In this document: positions 1 through 10,597 of the stretch, piece by piece
Layout: the number at the start of each line of letters is the position of its first letter
Numbering within the stretch: the first letter of the stretch is position 1
Assembly: GCF_000346465.2 (NCBI RefSeq)
Contig: NC_034016.1
Coordinates: 14,524,969-14,588,968, forward strand
Length of the DNA stretch: 64,000 bases
Direction of reading: 5' to 3'
Source: Prunus persica
Lineage: Eukaryota; Streptophyta; Magnoliopsida; Rosales; Rosaceae
Program-made: the position numbers and the translations under genes
Notes under the pieces: model-generated
What the model was told of the DNA's origin: nothing
The model's database searches: none
The model's input: the letters and a program-made list of their open reading frames with translations, nothing else

Positions 1-804
1 AGGTTGGTGAAGCTGCAAATTAACCCGATGAGATCCTTAGGTTGTCACGAGCGCATAGGAATTCGCGGATCTCAATTCGGATGTCTTTTGACTATCGAAC
101 GGATTTTCGCATATTGTGCGTTATCCGGGTTCGATAGGTTCCGACCGTTAGATCTTTCCCGAATGAGAATATGTTGTTCTAGGTATTTCTAGGACCGTAT
201 GGGACTTCACGAATTATGAATCGGAGCCCCGGATGTTCCGATTCAATAATGCAAAGATTGCGGGTTAGCGATAACCGTAAAATCGTGAACGATTCCTAAA
301 CCTGTAATCGGATCTTAGGATACCTTCTTCAACATGCACGTATGGGGAATTTGGGGATTTAAGCATTTAATTTGTGATTTCCGCTTCGACGTAATTTTAT
401 ATTAATTAACGGTTCGTATCTCGAAATAGGTGTTTCGACTGCACGTACGCAGCAAGCAGGACCCTCACGTGGTCAGGCAGCGTGGGAATACTTGTGAGTG
501 GACTTTATTTTCAATCATATGCATGGTTTTAATTGATGAAAGATTTTTGCATAATGTTCTAAATGGCTTATGGAATATATATATTATTCATGAGTTGATT
601 ATGATGGTTGTATAGCACTTGGCATTATATTGTGAGTTTTGGCATTTTGGGTTTTGGAGAGTGCATTTTATATGGATTGTGGGGAAGCATATTTATATAT
701 TCTCTATAGAAGAGATACTTGGGTTGTTGGAGGGTGTTGTGGAAGAATTTGATTTTGAGAGAAGTTGTGTGTGTACACTACGTAAGTACCTTCCCCAGTT
801 ACTA

Positions 805-1107
805 GTCTCACTCGCGGCGTTGGATGTTCCGGCGTGTGAGACACTTTCCATATGCGGCGTTGGATGTTCCGGCGTATGGAAAGACTTTGTATAGAGTTTA
901 GGGTCATCACCATGGCGTTGGATGTTCCGGTGTGTGATGATCCAGTCTGCGCGCGTAGGACATAGTTTGGGAGCTACACATGGCGTTGGATGTTCCAGTG
1001 TGGGAGCTTTGGAGTTTCGTCCTCCGGTTGGACCACTCATCCCTAGACGCATGATAGCACCTGGAAATCCTGCGGACTAGTCAAACGATCCCCCGGTTGG
1101 ATTGTTT
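805..1107 (+). repeat. Array of stem-loops with conserved loops and different stems (LTR copy 1)
   Basis: Consecutive hairpins: 805-842 (GTCTCAC/GTGAGAC type), 844-883 (CTTTCCATA/TATGGAAAG type), about 903-941 (TCATCAC/GTGATGA), 971-1008 (AGCT-CACA/TGTG-AGCT, imperfect), 1019-1033 (GTCC/GGAC) and 1083-1107 (AAACGATCC/GGATTGTTT with one G-T wobble). The first four share the loop core GGCGTTGGATGTTCC; the last two share CCGGTTGGA. Stem sequences are unrelated from one hairpin to the next although pairing is kept. Confidence 0.75.
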
Positions 1108-1739
1108 CCCCGGTACCTAGGTGGTGTGATGAGTATATCGTATAGTTATTTATAGTTATATTTACATATATATATATATTTATGTATATTTATATGTATA
1201 CGTATAGTTGAGTGCGTAAGGAATTAGAGTTTGTTTAGTGGTTTGACAGGAGTTGTAAGATTGAGAGAGTGAGTTTCTTTTTGAAGGAGATAACTGGTGT
1301 TTTTAGAAGAGTTTTAATTAAGCATGTTTTGAGTAATTAATTATTGAATTGTGAACCTGCATGACTTGAGCATTATTTTTACATGGTGGGGTTACTATAT
1401 TGTTTTTAACTACAAATCTGGTTTTTGTCCACTCACATGTTTTCTGTTTTGCGCCCCCCAGCCAGTAGTCGCTCCAGGAAGCGTACAAGTGGTGTACGAA
1501 GCTCAAACTGTGCATCTTTCTAGTTAGGAACTGAGTAATTTCTTCTACTCAACTGTTCTTGTAATCTAAATTCAGTAGTTGCTCTGTATTGCCCATGGTA
1601 TATTTTACTTATGAGGCCGGAGGCCACTCTAGTATGACTTGTACATTTGTGAAAGCATGCTGCTGGTTGGGATTATTTTTTTTATTTTATGTGTGTTGCA
1701 GGTTGATTAATTTTTGTTGGGATTGCTTAATTTACAGGG

Positions 1740-1811
1740 GAGACTCTGCCAAAATTTTGGTAGGAAGTCTTGATTTCTTAGTAAGTGGGCCCGGCATCGG
1801 GATGATATCGG
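1740..1811 (+). repeat. Two 3'-terminal LTR stem-loops (copy 1)
   Basis: 1740-1771 folds as GAGACT + CTGCCAAAA paired with TTTTGGTAG + AGTCTT. About 1790-1810 is an imperfect CCGGCATC/GATATCGG hairpin. Both correspond to hairpins at 59073-59144 in copy 3. Relative to copy 3, one base pair of the first stem changed from G-C to A-T on both sides. Confidence 0.7.
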
Positions 1812-1865
1812 AATAAAGACGGGGTCCGCTTCGGTTACCGAGAAATTCCGAGGCGGGTCCTGTCA

Positions 1866-2209
1866 GAGAGAAAGCAGACATATTTCACGGAATGCATTCA
1901 TATCAATGTTTAAAAACGCAAGGCACAAGTCTTTCGAGTAATGGATAATTATACACAAAATAATTATAACCAAGTAATTCAAGCAAACTAATCAATCCTG
2001 AAAGTTTTTTTTTAATGTTTTCTTCCCCATATCATCTTTCCAATGATAGTGCTTGTTGAATTGCTTGTCCTCGCATGTCTGCTGCAATTGGAGCTCGGTG
2101 GTTTTCGAATTGTGACTGTTAATACCCACAAGTCTTTTGTCGTGAAACATAAGAACAAAAGCAGTGAAGTGAATAGATGTCAAAATCATTTCCTAACTGA
2201 AGGGAATAG
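1866..2209. other. AT-rich intergenic DNA between LTR and B3 fragment
   Basis: No gene, RNA or mobile-element boundary is recognisable. Short open frames on both strands lack homology and are considered noise. Confidence 0.6.
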
Positions 2210-2221
2210 ATGTCAGATTTC

Positions 2222-2585
2222 TCTTATATAATAGTATCCGAGTGAGCTGAGCTCCTCTAAAGCAATGAAACATCAGAAGATAAGTAGCTAAGTGAACATT
2301 TTGTAGTTTGGTACTGAATTCATTTGTAAAGAGGGAGTGACGATATCGATGGAGCGTGCACATTGTGTACAGAAAGTGATCACGGCCACCGATGTTGGGA
2401 GACTTGTAGTGACCAAGGAAATGCTTGCTGTGCTGCCTCCTGTCAATCCAGGTAATGATATCTCAATCAACGGTTTCGATAACCAAACCCGCCGGCAAAG
2501 GCGCAATCTACTTTCGATGCATGTCATCATGGATTTGGGTGACATGCGGCTCACTTGTCCTGTCATTGGAAGTGAACAAAAGTAG
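2222..2585 (+). pseudogene. Truncated B3-domain gene with retained promoter
   Basis: The region 2210-2500 is a plus-strand copy of the promoter and 5' half of the intact B3 gene at 9459-9830. It includes the TATA-like CTTATATAA around 2223, the AGCTCAGCT-type segment and the 5' leader. The frame from ATG 2349 encodes about 45 residues of the N-terminal half of a B3 domain (KVITATDVGRLVVTKEML, LPPVNPG). It then runs into unrelated sequence at about 2500-2585 that resembles the 3345-3415 and 43160-43225 repeats. The C-terminal half of the fold (GWKRFV...GDVV.FW) is missing, so a DNA-binding protein is not expected. Orientation is opposite to all other B3 copies here, suggesting an inversion or an independent duplication. 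Confidence 0.7.
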
Positions 2586-3226
2586 CTAGGAACAAAAGTC
2601 ATGATCGAAAATTCCATGGTGGTAATCATTTGCAGTAGCTAAGATTCAAAGACGTGAAAGATAAAAGATATGGTTGTTATATGTAATTATCAGTATACAG
2701 GAATATTTATTAATTAATATGTATGAATTTTAGTTACCCAATTAACCTCATTTTATAATTACAAAATAATTTTAGTGTGCTGATTGAAAATTAAACACTT
2801 ACAAGAAAATAATATAAAAAACTTAAAGTTAGCTATATAAGACATTTGTTTCAAGTTATTTTTGGGCATAGAAAAATATACTTTGGGAAAGAAACGTGAA
2901 AAATATACAAAAGGGCAATGAGAGCTTAGCTTGAAAAATTGTCATTTGATCGTGAAAACCAAATGAGAATGCTGGATCCTTGAAGAGAGTAAGAGCCTTG
3001 ATTATTGTTTAATTATACAATAATATTATTTATATCACATTTATGCTGAAGATGCTGCATTACAGGTCGTCTATTGGAGGAACAGAGAAAGAAAATAAAG
3101 ATCATAAAAGTCGAAGAAGGGAAGACCCAAGGTATAATGCAAGAGGGAATTTGGTACAGGAGAAATAGAAAGGTGCAGCTGCCTATTGGAGGGGATGAAT
3201 AAACATTGAAAAAGAAGTCTGCAACA
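2586..3226. other. AT-rich intergenic DNA
   Basis: Nothing recognisable is seen; low-complexity A/T runs dominate. The duplication with block B starts just to the right, at about 3227. Confidence 0.6.
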
Positions 3227-3983
3227 GCCCAAAAAGGAAGAAAGAAGGATTTTAAAAATGAATAAAAGTGGAGGTCATGTGCACGCACAAAAAACACTAA
3301 GATACTATCATTTGAACCATAATTTTGGTGATTTTGGAACCTTTGATGCATGTCATCATGGATATAACTCCTTATATTGGGGTGACATGGGACCCACTTG
3401 TCCTGTCATTGGAAGTGATGAAGTAGCTGCAAGTATGGTGAAAAACCAAGCGAGACAGGAAGAGAAAAAATGACAATTCAAGGCATTTACTATCATGTTT
3501 TATGCGACTGTCTTCATTTTGAGGATTTGTGTAGCATGCACTAGATGCCAAATGCAGGAAATAGAAAGATTTTGCCAGACCAGAGGTTTGTCCTTTCGGT
3601 TTGGTAATCGAGCTTTTTTTATTACCAATCTTTCAGCCCTTTGGAGGTTTGTCCTTTCGGTGAAACAGAAACTTAAGTCTCTTCTCCTTCTCATTCTCAT
3701 TCAGGTTGTGCTTTTTTCTTTTTCCAAAAGATGGAAACCAATGTTTATATCAGCAGCCAATAGATAAAAAGGCCACACCTCAAAATGGATCTCAAGCCAC
3801 TTACCATTCACTATTTTGGTGTTAGTGTTACTTAATTAATTTAGTCAGTGCATGCTTTATTACATGTGAAAGAAATCTTGAATGTTCAAAGTGCTTGTTT
3901 GTTCATTTTGCTGGTTTTGACTCTAAGACTTAATGAACTAGTACATCAAGGGAAACTGAGTGCATCAAAGTGAAACTGAAACT

Positions 3984-4217
3984 TGTTGGCGTGACTTGTG
4001 GATATTGACTTACTTTCCTTACACACCAAGAATTCCTATTATAATTGTAATTGATTTACTTTAATTCCTGATTTCCTACTGTAAATAGATTTAGGAATTT
4101 ATTATTTACTTGTCCATTCAGGTTTCGTTGTATTATAAATATGACCTCCTACAAGGAGAAGAATACACAGAAAATTCCCACAAACAAATATTCTCTCATA
4201 ATTTTCATATTTTAGCA
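3984..4217 (+). repeat. 5' LTR of the copia element
   Basis: Starts TGTTGGCG and ends TTTTAGCA. A TATA box (TATAAATA, about 4134-4141) lies within it and is the likely start region of element transcription. Confidence 0.97.
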
Positions 4218-4229
4218 TGGTATCAGAGC
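4218..4229 (+). other. Primer-binding site (initiator tRNA-Met)
   Basis: TGGTATCAGAGC immediately follows the 5' LTR and is the classical plant copia primer-binding site complementary to the 3' end of initiator tRNA-Met. Confidence 0.95.
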
Positions 4230-4276
4230 GGCGATCTTGGAATTGCTGACTCTAGTTTCAAAACTCCGCCGCCGCT

Positions 4277-7200
4277 ATGAGGGTTGATGATTTTTTCAAC
4301 CCTCATGGAGGTAGCACCACCGACTCCTTCTCTCATTCTCAACCAACCATCGTTGAGTTGAGTGCCCAGATGGCTCCGCCCCTACAGATGCAGACTTTGA
4401 CCCCGAACCCGATCCAGAATCAGGATCCTTTTTTGACGACCCTGACCCCGACCCCGACTATGACGACGACGACTCCGACCCCGACTCCGAAGACGACCCC
4501 GACCCGCACTCCGATGATGACCCCAACCCCGAATTTGTCTATGATTCAGACCCCGATCCAGAATCAGGATCCTCTTTTGACGACCCCGACCCCGACCCCG
4601 ACTATGACGACGACGACCCTGACCCCGACTCCGAAGACGACCCCGACCCCTACTCCGATGATGACCCCAACCTCGAATTTGTCTATGATTCAGACCCCGA
4701 CTCATGCTCAGATTCCGATCCAAATTCCTACTCAACCTGTATCCTATGCTTCTTCCGCTGCACAGCTTATGAATTCTAGACTAACGACCCCGACACATGG
4801 ACCAAATTGCGCATATTGTGGTGATCCGAGACACACTTGTGAGACTTGTTTTACATCGCATGGCTACCCCGATTGGTGGGCTACTCTTACAGATCGAGGA
4901 CAATGCAATATGACCAGTAATGGTACTGGTTATGGATTCCATACTTCCGATAAGATTGATTCCAAGAGCTGGATAATTGATTTTGGTGCAACTGATCATA
5001 TGACGTTTGATCCTGATGATTTTCTGAATACTACACAACCTCGACGAACCTGTATTGCAAATGCCAATGGTGTTACTTATCCTGTGACAGGGGCTGGCAC
5101 TGTTGCACTCTCATCCTCTCTCACACTGTCTAATACTTTACTTGTTCCATCTTTATCCACTAAATTGTTGTCAGTTAGTCAGCTTACTGAACAATTGAAT
5201 TGTTGTGTACTCATTTACCCGAGTTTTTGTTTGCTTCAGGATATTCACACTAAGGAGATTCTTGGTCGTGGTACTAAGAGAGGGGGGCTATATTATGTCG
5301 ATGACTTCAGTCCCGGCATGGCTAACAGTGTGACACATTCCTTTGATAGCAAACAAAAGCAAATCTGGTTGTGGCATCGTCGATTGGGACATCCGTCTTT
5401 TAGTTATATGAAGCATCTTATACCAGATTTATTCTCAGGTTTCAACGACTACGACTTCACATGTGATACTTGTATTTTGGCCAAGAGTCACCGTGTGCCC
5501 TACCCGTTGAGTACGAACAAGTGTACTACTCCATTTACATTAATTCACTTTGATGTCTGGGGACCTTCGCCTATCACTGCTCCTTCTCGTGTTCGATGGT
5601 TTGTCACATTCATCGATGATTGTACACGGATGACATGGCTTTATTTGCTGAAGAATAAAAACGAGGTGTTTTCCCGTTTTCAATCCTTCCACAAACAGAT
5701 AAAAACTCAATTTAATGCTCAAATCCAGATTCTTCGCTCCGACAATGGTGGAGAATTTGTCAATCATGACTTTCAGACTTACTTCCAACAACATGGAATT
5801 ATCCATGAGACGACTTGTCCTCAGACACCGCAACAAAATGGTGTTGCTGAACGAAAAAATCGACATCTTCTTGAAACCGTCCGAGCACTTCTGATTGGCG
5901 CTCATGTTCCTCGCCATCACTGGGATGATGCTATTGTCACTGCAGTTCACCTGATCAACCGCATGCCTTCTGGTGTATTGACCTTTAAAACTCCTTTACA
6001 GGTGCTTGCGCAACACAGACCTCTACCCTCTGTTTTGGTACTTACACTCCGAATCTTTGGATGCGTGGCTTTCGTTCATCTCCACAAAAATCAACGTAGC
6101 AAACTTGATCCCTGTGTGCTTCGTTGTGTTTTTGTGGGTTATGCCACTCATCAGAAAGGTTACCGCTGTTATCACCCTCCTACCCAACGAACCTATGTCA
6201 CTTTGGATGTGACTTTTCTGGAATCTGAGCTGTTCTTTCGTGACCCATCATCCAATTCTGCACTTCAGGGGGAGATACGACGTGAAGAACAGAATTGGAG
6301 CAACTTGGCAAACAAACTAATTCTCCCATGTACAGAAATGATTGATCATCCCGAGTCTGGAGCACGAGATTACTCTCTGTTGAAAAGTGACCAATCGCCC
6401 ATTCATAGCGATCAATTGCCTGACCCACCTGATCCATGCGAAGATATTTCTGATCCGAGTCCCACACCTACAGACAATACAGAACAACAAGATGAAGACC
6501 CCCCTTCTAACTCAACAGTACCAACAGACCAATCTCCTGAGAATATCCTTGAGGTAACTACTCCTACTAGACTTGTGCATTTAGATGATAAAACTATTGG
6601 ATATCAATTACCTTTCAGGCAAAATCGTGGGAAGCCACCAAACCGTTATTCACCGGATATTGGCAAGACATCCAAGTATCCAATTGCAAATCATGTATCC
6701 ACTGAGAAGCTGTCTGAACCACTCAAGGCTTTTGTGCATCAGTTGTCTGCTATCCATATTCCAACCAAGGTCTCTGAAGTATTGAAAGATCCTAAGTGGG
6801 TCCAAGCTATAAAAGAGGAGATGAAAGCTCTTGAGAAAAATCAGACTTGGACATTAGAGACTATACCACGAGGAAAAAAGACTATCGGATGTAGATGGGT
6901 GTTTACTATAAAACACAATGCAGATGGATCTATCGAGCGATACAAGGCAAGACTTGTGGCAAAAGGGTACACACAGACCTATGGTATAGACTATGAAGAA
7001 ACTTTTGCACCAGTTGCAAAGTTAAACACCGTCAGAGTCTTATTGTCCCTTGCAGCTAATTTGGATTGGCCACTACACCAGTTTGATGTAAAGAATGCTT
7101 TTCTACATGGTGAACTCACAGAGGAGGTGTACATGGATATTCCTCCTGGATATAATACTACTCAGACTGGAACAGTTTGCAGGTTACGAAAAGCATTGTA

Positions 7201-8293
7201 TGGATTGAAACAGTCACCACGTGCATGGTTTGGACGGTTCACCATGGCAATGAAGAACAATGGTTTCAAACAGTGCAACTCAGATCATACTCTGTTCTTG
7301 AAATATCAAAAAGGGAAGGTAACAGCATTAATAATCTATGTTGATGATATGATTATTACTGGGAATGATAAACAGGAAATATCACAGCTACAAGACTATC
7401 TGGCTACGGAGTTTGAGATGAAGGATCTAGGTGGACTCAAGTATTTCTTGGGAATTGAGGTGGCTCGATCGCAGCAAGGCATATTTCTCTCTCAAAAGAA
7501 ATATGTCTTAGACTTGTTGACAGACACAGGAATGCTAGATTGTAAACCTGCGGACACTCCTATTGTTCAGAATCATCATCTTGGAGAATATCCGGATCAA
7601 GTTCCAACTAACAAAGAAAGATACCAAAGGTTAGTGGGAAGATTGATCTATTTGTCACATACTCGACCAGACATTGCTTATGCGATGAGCGTTGTCAGTT
7701 AATTTATGCACTCTCCAAGTGAAGACCACATGAATGCAGTTCTTCGGATACTTAGATATTTGAAGTCTGCACCTGGAAAAGGACTTATGTTCTCAAAGCA
7801 TGGTCATCTAAATATTGATGGTTATTCAGATGCAGATTGGGCAGGTAATGTAACAGATAGAAAATCCACATCGGGTTACTTCACATTCGTGGGAGGTAAT
7901 TTGGTGACATGGAGGAGCAAGAAACAAAATGTAGTAGCTTTATCCAGTGCAGAAGCCGAGTTCAGAGGCATGACTAAAGGGATTTGTGAACTTCTTTGGT
8001 TAAGAAAGTTGCTTATTGAACTCGGGTATAAACCTACATCCACAATGAATCTCTTTTGTGACAACAAGGCTGCTATAGCCATTGCACAGAATCCGGTTCA
8101 GCATGATCGTACTAAACATGTTGAGGTAGATCGACACTTCATCAAACAGAAGCTTGAGGCTAAAGTGTTTCAGTTTCCTTTTGTGAAATCCGAGGATCAA
8201 TTGGCGGATATTTTGACAAAGGCGATTTCCAGTAAAGCATTCCACAATTCACTGGATCAGTTGGGCATTGGCGACATCTATGCACCAACGTGA
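4277..8293 (+). pseudogene. Copia polyprotein (zinc knuckle, protease, integrase, RT, RNase H) with internal stop
   Basis: One frame from ATG 4277, interrupted by TAA at 7700-7702, continuing in the same frame to 8293 (about 1337 codons). Residues 1-175 are a Thr/Pro/Met-rich repeat instead of a capsid-like Gag domain. A CX2CX4HX4C knuckle starts at residue 178. The protease motif at residue 235 reads DFGATDH where DSGA is expected, so the active-site Ser is replaced by Phe. An HHCC finger starts near residue 367. The integrase triad is D426, D489, E525 (spacing 35). RT carries YVDD at residue 1021. RNase H follows the stop (DADWAG, SSAEAE). The stop separates RT from RNase H and probably replaces a Gln codon. 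Missing capsid, altered protease and the nonsense codon mean it could move only with help. Confidence 0.95.
4411..4698 (+). repeat. 144-bp tandem repeat within the copia 5' coding region
   Basis: Two units of 144 bp, starting at 4411 and 4555, each beginning GATCCAGAATCAGGATCC. In the polyprotein frame they give Thr/Pro/Met-rich sequence. In frame 1 (for example codons from 4393) they give an Asp/Pro/Glu/Ser-rich acidic sequence, open from about 4345 to 4780. Confidence 0.85.
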
Positions 8294-8300
8294 GGGGGAG

Positions 8301-8534
8301 TGTTGGCGTGACTTGTGGATATTGACTTACTTTCCTTACACACCAAGAATTCCTATTATAATTGTAATTGATTTACTTTAATTCCTGATTTCCTACTGTA
8401 AATAGATTTAGGAATTTATTATTTACTTGCCCATTCAGGTTTCGTTGTATTATAAATATGACCTCCTACAAGGAGAAGAATACACAGAAAATTCCCACAA
8501 ACAAATATTCTCTCATAATTTTCATATTTTAGCA
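8301..8534 (+). repeat. 3' LTR of the copia element
   Basis: Same length as the 5' LTR (234 bp) and identical except for one base. Preceded directly by the polypurine tract and followed by the TSD AAACT. Confidence 0.97.
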
Positions 8535-8539
8535 AAACT

Positions 8540-9458
8540 TAGTCTCATGCCTTCGTTTTTAGTGCGGATTCCATCACCAGTTGCAGGGGAATACAGAAAC
8601 AAAAGATTAAAAATAATAATATGAAACCCTAAACCCCATTACCCCCATCCCATAACTCGCCAGCCATCGCCACTTCTCTCTCTCACCGCCCCTTCCCTGA
8701 ACCACACCATCAAATCACACCCCTCTCTCTTACCCACAATCCAAAATCCTACCCACCTTCATTTCTTGGCACCCAAAGTTGTCTAAATTCAATGTATCTG
8801 CACCCTTTCTTCTCCCATTATACAATACGACTGTAGTAACCCTAAATACATCTTCCATTCAAATATAGCCATGTGTCAATTTTGGTACAGCCAGCCCTCC
8901 CCTTCCGTCTCCTTCTCTGCCATCTTCTCCCTCTGTTTTCTCCTCCCCTCTCCCTCTCCCTCTCCCTCTCCCTCTGTTCTCTCTCTCCTAGAGCAGCACG
9001 GGCGGCCCTAACTTAAATACCTTGAAGAAATTAATTGTAAACTTTGTTACTATTCCTCATTACTGTGGCTGCATAGTTGAGCCCAACATACAAGATTTCA
9101 TAGTTAGTATCCACAGTTCATGTCGAGTACCTGCATCTGGGTTAATGAATCACATCATGACAAGTACAGAAAATCATCAAGCCATCTTCATAACAACAGC
9201 AAAGTTTATGTTTCTTCATTCAACATATATAAGCCACAATGCTAGTACATTATAACAGTACTTGCAAAAAGTACACACAGACAAACCCAAGGAATACGAA
9301 TCACTAAATGCACAGATGGTGATTATTCACAGTGACACTGACATGAAGACGAAGAAGCGCACACACTATGAATGACCGGCTAGACCATAGAGATTGGTAG
9401 GGCTTATGGATTATTATAACACAAAACAAACATGTTGCTGCTGCTAACTCATTAATTT
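8540..9458. other. Non-coding, pyrimidine-rich spacer (block A)
   Basis: 8540-9025 matches 43712-44215 in block B. It contains AAACCCTAAACCCC-type and CCCTCT-repeat tracts (about 8945-8976) but no gene. 9026-9458 has no counterpart in block B and shows no coding signal outside the adjacent B3 gene. Confidence 0.6.
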
Positions 9459-9830
9459 CTAGACACCATGAAGATCTGGGTGGCAGGGAAAAAGATGTGG
9501 TTTGAACAGTGCAATTCGGTAGTGTGTTTGATAAGTTGGGTTTTCCTCCTCCCAGAAGCAGACGACGTCCCCAACAGCAATGCCTCTGTCGTTGACAAAG
9601 CGTTTCCATCCTCGAGACTGGAGAACTGGCTTCAGGTATCTGCCGCCCCTACCAGCTAACTTGAACACGTAAACCCGATCTGTTTGGCTATCGAAAACGT
9701 TGATTGAGATAGCATTACCTGGATTGACAGGAGGCAGCACAGCAAGAATTTTTCTGGTCACTGCAAGTCTCCCAACATCGGTGGCCGTGATCACTTTCTG
9801 CACACCGTGTGCAAGCTCCATCGATATCAT
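9459..9830 (-). CDS. Small single-domain B3 DNA-binding protein (intact)
   Basis: Encodes about 123 residues from ATG 9830; an upstream in-frame GTG is not a likely start. Almost the whole protein is one B3 fold. The N-terminal strand/helix is KVITATDVGRLAVTRKIL near residues 12-29, followed by LPPVNPG, the central YVFKLAGRGGRY, the signature GWKRFV..RGIAVGDVVCFW near residues 73-92 and the terminal YRIALFKP. B3 domains are plant-specific sequence-specific DNA-binding modules acting in the nucleus; the lack of any other domain resembles small REM-like members. On the minus strand a TTTATATAG TATA box lies about 110 bp upstream (about 9941-9949). The block-B counterpart has lost all but its first 30 codons. 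The target genes are unknown. Confidence 0.75.
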   Translation of the reverse strand: MISMELAHGVQKVITATDVGRLAVTRKILAVLPPVNPGNAISINVFDSQTDRVYVFKLAGRGGRYLKPVLQSRGWKRFVNDRGIAVGDVVCFWEEENPTYQTHYRIALFKPHLFPCHPDLHGV

Positions 9831-9940
9831 CACTCCCTCTTTACAAATGAATTCAGTACCAAACTACAAAATGTTCACTTAGCTACTTATCTTCTGATGT
9901 TTCATTGCTTTAGAGGAGCTCAGCTCACTCAGATACTACT

Positions 9941-9949
9941 ATATAAAGA
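9941..9949 (-). promoter_or_regulatory. TATA box of the B3 gene at 9459-9830
   Basis: Minus-strand CTTTATATAG motif about 110 bp upstream of the ATG. The same promoter block is preserved in front of the truncated copies at 2222 (plus strand) and about 44400 (minus strand), which supports it as the ancestral promoter. Confidence 0.5.
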
Positions 9950-9989
9950 GAAATCTGATATCAGGGTGACCAGTTAGGAAATGATTTTG

Positions 9990-10365
9990 GAGTGGCCCTC
10001 TTGGAAGATGAGATGTAATACTTGTCAAAGATGTAGGCCAGGGAACTGCCAGTGCCTAGCTTTAAGTGGCCTTTCCATCTCTCTCGTGGGGTCTCTCTCT
10101 CTCTGATTCTAACATTTGCATTTGCTTTTTGGGGTTTTCACAAACCAAACCACCCCCCCCACAGGAACAGTTCAAGGGGCTATGTTTTCGTCATGTCCTA
10201 TTTCCCTTCTCATATGCGAAATTTCCTTCTTGTTTTGTTTTATTTTTATTCTTGCAGCAAAAAATAAAAATAAAACTCAGCCATTTTTTGACTTTTCAAG
10301 AAAAATTCAAATTTTAAAATGTTGCCATGTAAGATAATATATTTATCCTAGTATTATATATTAAA
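9990..10365. other. Non-coding upstream region (block A)
   Basis: Aligns with 44427-44690 until about 10150, then has A-only sequence with C-rich and T-rich runs. Overlapping short frames are not convincing genes. Confidence 0.5.
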
Positions 10366-10597
10366 CTAGCCTCTCCGCACGCGCTTTCGAGCTTGTGAGA
10401 GACTTTTTTTTTAAAAAAACGATTCATTATCTGAATTTTCTTTTAATTTTAATTTTTTAAATATGAAAAAGTGTGAATTTACCTTATTATCCTCATTTAA
10501 TTAATAATTTTAATTTTTAATGTTTGCATTAACCAATGGCATTTTATGGTATTTTGAATGTTTTACCATTCTCTGCCTTTTGCTTTATTTATATGGA
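10366..10597 (-). mobile_element. Non-autonomous Helitron (232 bp)
   Basis: On the minus strand it begins TC (at 10597, preceded by A) and ends CTAG (10369-10366, followed by T). That is the A^T target and CTRR terminus of plant Helitrons, with a GC-rich imperfect hairpin (AAGCGCGTGC region) a few bases before the end. It shares its body (AAAGCAAAAGGCAGAGAATG) and terminus with the Helitron at 61761-62048. No Rep/helicase coding capacity. It lies in a segment of block A that is absent from block B. Confidence 0.8.

Larger units (their letters stand above)
1..1865 (+). mobile_element. 3' part of a large LTR (family H, copy 1), truncated by window edge
   Basis: This stretch is homologous in sense orientation to the complete LTRs at 56558-59198 and (inverted) 30304-32908. 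Shared landmarks are the segment at about 40-150 (compare 57421-57520), an array of hairpins with loop GGCGTTGGATGTTCCGG at 805-1008, the GAGACTCTGCC... hairpin at 1740-1771 and the terminal GGCGGGTCCTGTCA ending at 1865. It is a divergent subfamily member: the array stems differ completely from those of copies 2 and 3. The 5' end lies outside the window, so it cannot be told whether this is a solo LTR or the 3' LTR of a full element. No gag-pol coding sequence is visible. The short reading frames inside it are fortuitous. Confidence 0.8.
3984..8534 (+). mobile_element. Ty1/copia LTR retrotransposon, young but coding-defective
   Basis: Complete 4551-bp element with 234-bp LTRs (3984-4217 and 8301-8534) that differ at a single visible position (T in the 5' copy, C in the 3' copy, within the segment CTTG[T/C]CCATTC). 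It is flanked by the 5-bp target-site duplication AAACT (3979-3983, 8535-8539). A primer-binding site for initiator tRNA-Met (TGGTATCAGAGC, 4218-4229) and a polypurine tract (GAGGGGGAG, 8292-8300) are in the expected places. The unoccupied target survives in block B at 43707-43711, proving insertion after the duplication or loss-free excision there. Domain order (protease, integrase, RT, RNase H) is that of copia. Near-identical LTRs imply a recent insertion. Confidence 0.98.

Noticed and set aside
4382..4735. 117-codon Arg/Gly-rich minus-strand frame
   Set aside because: Shadow of the 144-bp low-complexity repeat in the copia element.
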